Below are positions 60,146 through 64,000 of a stretch of 64,000 bases of DNA, in pieces. The stretch is from Platycnemis pennipes (lineage: Eukaryota > Arthropoda > Insecta > Odonata > Platycnemididae), in contig OW121848.1 of the NCBI GenBank assembly GCA_933228895.1, positions 87,997,470-88,061,469 on the forward strand, in the 5' to 3' direction. A program made the translations under genes and the position numbers. A model generated the notes under the pieces. It made no database searches. It was given only the letters and a program-made list of their open reading frames with translations, and had not been told where the DNA came from. Each line of letters begins with the position of its first letter. Positions within the stretch are counted from its first letter, which is position 1.

Positions 60146-60494
60146 TAAGACTAAGGCTAATTTTGAGGCGACCTTTCCTTCTTCGATGCCGCAGGTCGAA
60201 CGTGTTTCTTTCCGGGTATGTTTTTTTCAAAATGCAATTCTTTTTTTCTCATGCATTTCTCTCCTTGGGAACGTAGGATCTTATGTTTTGTTTTGCTCTA
60301 ATTTAATATACGAGATGAATTAATTTTTGGTTTGAATTGAAAACTTGATTCAGAAAACTATGTCGTAGCTTCGATAAGCTGTCCGAAGGTAAAGATAGTA
60401 GTCGGCATTCGGTCTCGACTATTATTTCTTTTTAGATAGAATAAAAATTTTTGGAAACTCTCATTCAAGTGAACAAAAAGCTCGTAACAGATTG

Positions 60495-60625
60495 GGATAC
60501 GTATGGGGTGTATGGAGCGAATAGTGAAGGATGTGAAAGAAGTATGTGAAAGAATTATGTAAATATGACGTTAGCTGAAAGGAGAATTGAATGGACAGTC
60601 ACGTCAAATCAGTCATAGGGTTGTT
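60495..60625 (+). mobile_element. LINE 3' end remnant
   Basis: ATGGAGCGAATAGTGAAGGATGTGAAAGAA and, further on, GAATTGAATGGACAGTCACGTCAAATCAGTCATAGG correspond to the ...MEQVVKDVKE...RxxEWxAASNQS end of the family at 15.1 and 31.8 kb, with small indels. Confidence 0.8.
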
Positions 60626-63320
60626 GACTTATGGTGTTTATTAACAGTTCATGTTTACCCTAAGATGCAGGGAACAGCATATAGCTGTTTTGCATGACGC
60701 TATATAAAGTGGGTTGAATATTCAAAGATTTTTTGCCATCATACCGTGATGCATCTTCATGTGGATGACTTTTCACCTAATGAAAGGTCAGTATTCCCAG
60801 GTCTCGAAGCATGTTCCTCTTCTTACTATTTTGTCTTTAGTTTCTGTGATCAGGTGAAAATGGCAATGTTATGAACGGGTATTTATGATATTCATATAAA
60901 GAAAATAACGGTGAATAATGCCATAATTCTTTGGTACAGTTAGTATTCTAGAGAATCATGTGCTCATTCAGAGGTAATTTTCCTGCAAAACTCTCAAATG
61001 CTAAACTCTTAAACTCAAACATATGCTTTTATGCATATTCGAACATCATTGTTATTGAAGTGGAGCGTAAAAATCTCTTGCTATGTTTGCTGGTCTGATT
61101 CCGAGGACAAATACTTCCAGGTAATGGAAGTACTTTCCATTAACTTGCACGTTAAAGTCGGATAGTTGTTTATATGGTCCTCCTCTTTATGCATAGTAAA
61201 TAAATGTTACACATTTATTTATATTTTATGATTTTCATGGTCAAATTGTCCATTAGTTCTCTACCTAATGTAATGTTATATACGAGACACACAGTGTTTG
61301 AGAGGTTAATGCCTGGGGGAAAATTATTGGAAAGGACTTGAGGAGTAATGCATCTGACTTCGTGAGGAGTCCAAGTGTACGAATTAGAGTTTAGGAAAGT
61401 TAACCATTGTTAGGATGAAAAAACCTTTCAAGTAGGTAATACTATTAGTCTTTTATATGAAACTCATTATCTTTGGTAAGGTATTATCCGTATCGATAAA
61501 TTAGATGGAAATTTTGATCGATAAATTTCCTCAGTCTAATGAAAAAGAGTGACAAAAGGATATTGTGCTAATTTGAGTAATGGACACGATTTGATTAAGC
61601 CTTAACGGACGGGATGAGACTTGACTTGAATGCAGCAGTAACTGCTCTATAACATCCTCAACAAACCATTGAAGCTAATTGGTGAAATTATTGTAACTCT
61701 GGATGCTTCGACGTTTTACGGCTTACTTGATTTAATTTGGATCATATGCTCGAATGTGGTACGAACTTGAGCTGTATTTACCCGTTTGAATGAGAATTAA
61801 TGCTCTGGTGATGCTTCCTTGAGTACACATTGAATATCCATTCACTGTTCCTATTTTTTTCGAACGGTTTCTGCCCACTTACTGTAATGAATGGAATTTC
61901 CGATGTTATTTGGCATCTCTCCGGTCTTGCTAACTCCCTGGGACACGGTCACTACATTTCTTGCCAAAATATGTTTACCGTTATAATTGGGTTCAGTTTC
62001 CATCAGTTAGCTATCCATCAGGCATTTACAGTTTTTTTTACTTGGGTATAATTCAGTCTTTTTATGGTTGGGTTCTTTATGAAAAAAGATGTTACTCGCG
62101 GTTAAAGGTTGGAGCTTATCGATTATATTGGAAATATCCGATTCCAATACACTCTAAGTTTATGGGAAATGTGGAGAGAAAAGAGTTTTTAGGGATTTTA
62201 AAGGGACCACGCTTGCGTCTAGCAACAAATAACACTTATTCCTATATTTTGCTCGTTTACGTAACTCGTGGCAACATAAAAAACTATAAATATTCGTATA
62301 GCACTTACTCCGACGGATATAAATTTTCAATGATATGATAATGCGGGGGACAATGAATGCTTAATATTACTTTTATGTGTGACATGCACTATTCAGAGTT
62401 TTTCATACAAAATATTTGACCAGAATATCTTGTTGAAGATTCAGCAACAGTTTACCAAAATAATGAAAGGTTCTCTATAGTATTGTGCTACCACTTATTG
62501 GAATACGTTTCCTCTGAAAATTTCAATAATTCTAATACGTATGATAAAATGCTATATGCTTGAGAAGTATGTGCTTTTGGAACGCGTAAATTACGTTATG
62601 CCTAACTATCGTTGTGACCAATAGCCAGTCGTTGACGGAGTTATTTGTCGTAAAAGCCCTACCATTTCTTTTCTTATAACTCTTTGTCCACAAAATAGGC
62701 CAATACACCCTGTGATGAGGTTTGCTTTACTACTGGAAGTGTTTTCATTGCCCATCCATAGATCTATAGGCAAATTTTGTTAAAAGTTTGCTATCCTTAG
62801 GTTCGTTTCCACCTCCATTATTTTTCTCCTATGTCCACATCTTATCCTTTTGACTGGACTTTGTCCATTTCGTAAGTCAATTTCATCTCCTTAGTTTTCT
62901 GCGTGCATAATACACCGAGTTAAAGTCGAAAGTTTCAAATTATTCGTTTTTCGTTACTATTTGCAGCAGGAATTAAGTTGGTTGATAATTGTTTTGGCCA
63001 TCGTTGTTTACTTGAAACCTACATTTTATTCGGTGTTGCATCAAGCATTATGTGCATCGACTAATGGGCATCCACTAATTTTTTCCAAGTACTTATGGTA
63101 TCACCGTGCTGAAGATAACGTTTCGCTGGTTATTTTTTGTTTTAATGGCCGAAAAGCTAGTAGCATCTTCTTTATGTAAATTCGGGAAAACAGCTGCTAC
63201 TCGGAACTAGTAATTTGTACCTTTGAAAGCGCAAGTTTAATTCGCCTAGGAAACAGCTGCAGCGCCGGAAGGCCGTTTACCCGAGTTTGGAGACTATATC
63301 TACGTGACGTCGTGGCGTTT
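60626..63320. other. AT-rich non-coding stretch
   Basis: No supported gene. The longest frame (61961-62338, plus, 125 codons) is rich in Tyr, Ile and Ser, has no domain and overlaps another frame. An acceptor-like TTACTATTTGCAG near 62967 precedes 71 open codons with a hydrophobic stretch (SWLIIVLAIVVYL), without further support. Confidence 0.4.
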
Positions 63321-63339
63321 CTATAGGGTAAAGGGGGGT

Positions 63340-63571
63340 GAATCGGGCCACAAAAAGGAAAATCGTCGATTTCCTCGTTTGTGTAAACAGTTACATTCTG
63401 AAAGCATTATCAGCAAAGGACTTGATGTTTTTCCAGTTTAAAACGCAATTTTCAGCGTGGTTGCTCTGAATAGAACGGTCCTGGAGCAATTTCTTCAAGA
63501 GACTGCATGGTCCTATTCGCCCGACGACTTGGAGGGCGAATCGGACCAGATTAGAGGCTGAATCGGACCAG
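63340..63571. repeat. Subterminal 11-12-bp repeats
   Basis: GAATCGGGCCA at 63340-63350, GAATCGGACCAG at 63538-63549 and again at 63560-63571, and an inverted copy TGGTCCTATTC at 63508-63518. Four copies in 230 bases suggest transposase binding sites. Confidence 0.65.
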
Positions 63572-63605
63572 TAAAATAACGTTATAAATTTTAGTTTTCT
63601 TAAGT

Positions 63606-63611
63606 TTTATT
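63606..63611 (-). terminator. Polyadenylation signal AATAAA
   Basis: TTTATT on the plus strand is AATAAA on the minus strand, about 160 bases after the stop codon of the zinc-finger frame. Confidence 0.45.
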
Positions 63612-63771
63612 CCATAAAATTTTGAAATTTTGCATCATTGCTTTTAACAATGTAGTGCAGTCTGGAGATATTTCGACGACACCTTCTTAGAGTCAAACAT
63701 AACTTTACAAATAGACATACATCACCAAATCTGAACATATAGAACAAAATAGAACAAATTTACCAAAACAA

Positions 63772-64000
63772 TTAAGCACATTTACCACAAGTAAATTTAT
63801 CTCGCCCCTTAGCACCTACACACAGCTCATGGTACCAACAATTACACTTCATGCACTTAATCCAGTCTCTAAACTTTGACGAATTCGCACAATTATAAGA
63901 CTTGGAGCAGAAGCCACAAAGCGTATCATCAGCTGAGTTTTCCCCATTCTCAGTATTGCCGTCCCTATCTGAAGATGATTCATATAAGTTTCTGCAAGTT
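63772..64000 (-). CDS. C-terminal PHD-type zinc finger, probable transposase (partial)
   Basis: 75 codons are visible, entering from the right edge (first full codon 63999-63997) and ending with TAA at 63772-63774. After an acidic, Ser/Asn-rich linker come eight metal ligands in perfect Cys4-His-Cys3 order: C28, C31, C49, C52, H57, C60, C71 and C74 of the visible part, with the aromatic WYHELC typical of PHD fingers. The protein ends one residue after the last cysteine. Such fingers at the extreme C-terminus are known from arthropod pogo/Tigger (CENP-B-related) transposases, where they are thought to aid protein or chromatin contacts. The DDE catalytic domain would be outside the window. A host PHD protein is the alternative. 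Confidence 0.65.
   Translation of the reverse strand, partial: TCRNLYESSSDRDGNTENGENSADDTLCGFCSKSYNCANSSKFRDWIKCMKCNCWYHELCVGAKGRDKFTCGKCA

Larger units (their letters stand above)
63322..64000 (-). mobile_element. Probable pogo/Tigger-like DNA transposon, 3' part
   Basis: A minus-strand frame with a C-terminal PHD-type finger, a short 3' region with a polyadenylation signal, and a cluster of GAATCGGACCAG-type repeats lead up to a possible end at TATA|GGGTAAAGGGGGG (63322-63337), compatible with TA target duplication. The other end lies outside the window, so the terminal inverted repeat cannot be checked. Class is inferred from the C-terminal finger and layout. Confidence 0.5.

Noticed and set aside
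61961..62338. 125-codon plus frame in AT-rich DNA
   Set aside because: Tyr/Ile/Ser-rich, overlaps another frame and has no domain; chance cannot be excluded.
62968..63179. Possible terminal exon with a membrane segment
   Set aside because: A single acceptor-like site and 71 open codons in AT-rich DNA, with no partner exon.

Overview
This window reads as nuclear DNA of an animal, most likely an arthropod and plausibly a hemimetabolous insect. It has long AT-rich non-coding stretches, decayed non-LTR retrotransposons, many tRNA-related SINE-like modules on both strands, and splice-bounded candidate exons instead of long open frames. There are no operons, ribosome binding sites, CRISPR arrays, rRNAs or convincing functional tRNAs. 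The species cannot be fixed from the sequence alone. No complete host gene is visible, so the window is probably intronic or intergenic.

Mobile elements are the best supported content. A 5'-truncated LINE (1104-2117, minus strand) has a perfect 13-bp target-site duplication. A second LINE family, whose 3' ends finish in GAT/ATC-type short repeats, leaves pieces near 9.4, 15.1, 27.2, 31.8, 37.7, 43.6 and 60.5 kb, and probably a reverse-transcriptase piece at 52.3 kb. Two of these copies keep recognisable 12-bp target-site duplications (9.4 and 31.8 kb), and the 31.8-kb copy has only one in-frame stop. A different LINE fragment lies at 59.67 kb. The right edge enters a probable pogo/Tigger-like DNA transposon. 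Its minus-strand reading frame ends in a complete Cys4-His-Cys3 PHD-type zinc finger (63772-64000) and is followed by an AATAAA signal, subterminal repeats and a possible terminus at about 63325.

Candidate host coding sequence is limited. On the plus strand, 8105-8258, 8935-9021 and possibly 18821-18994 are open, bounded by plausible splice sites and mutually consistent in phase. On the minus strand, an ATG-initiated frame (45366-45664) with a good start context ends exactly at a splice donor, next to a G-rich island. I recognise none of these products.

About ten GC-rich, strongly strand-asymmetric islands (runs of G/A or C/T on the plus strand) punctuate the AT-rich background: roughly 3.4-4.0, 17.0-18.0, 20.2-21.3, 24.2-25.2, 27.6-28.3, 34.9-36.1, 38.8-39.5, 41.6-42.3, 45.7-46.1, 47.6-48.8 and 49.7-50.8 kb. 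At three of them the purine-rich strand switches abruptly. They contain GAGA runs, G-quadruplex-prone tracts and POU-octamer motifs, and may be regulatory. The long open frames inside them are compositional artefacts. Three strong hairpins (12021-12123, 18409-18469, 58930-58970) are not explained by any gene.
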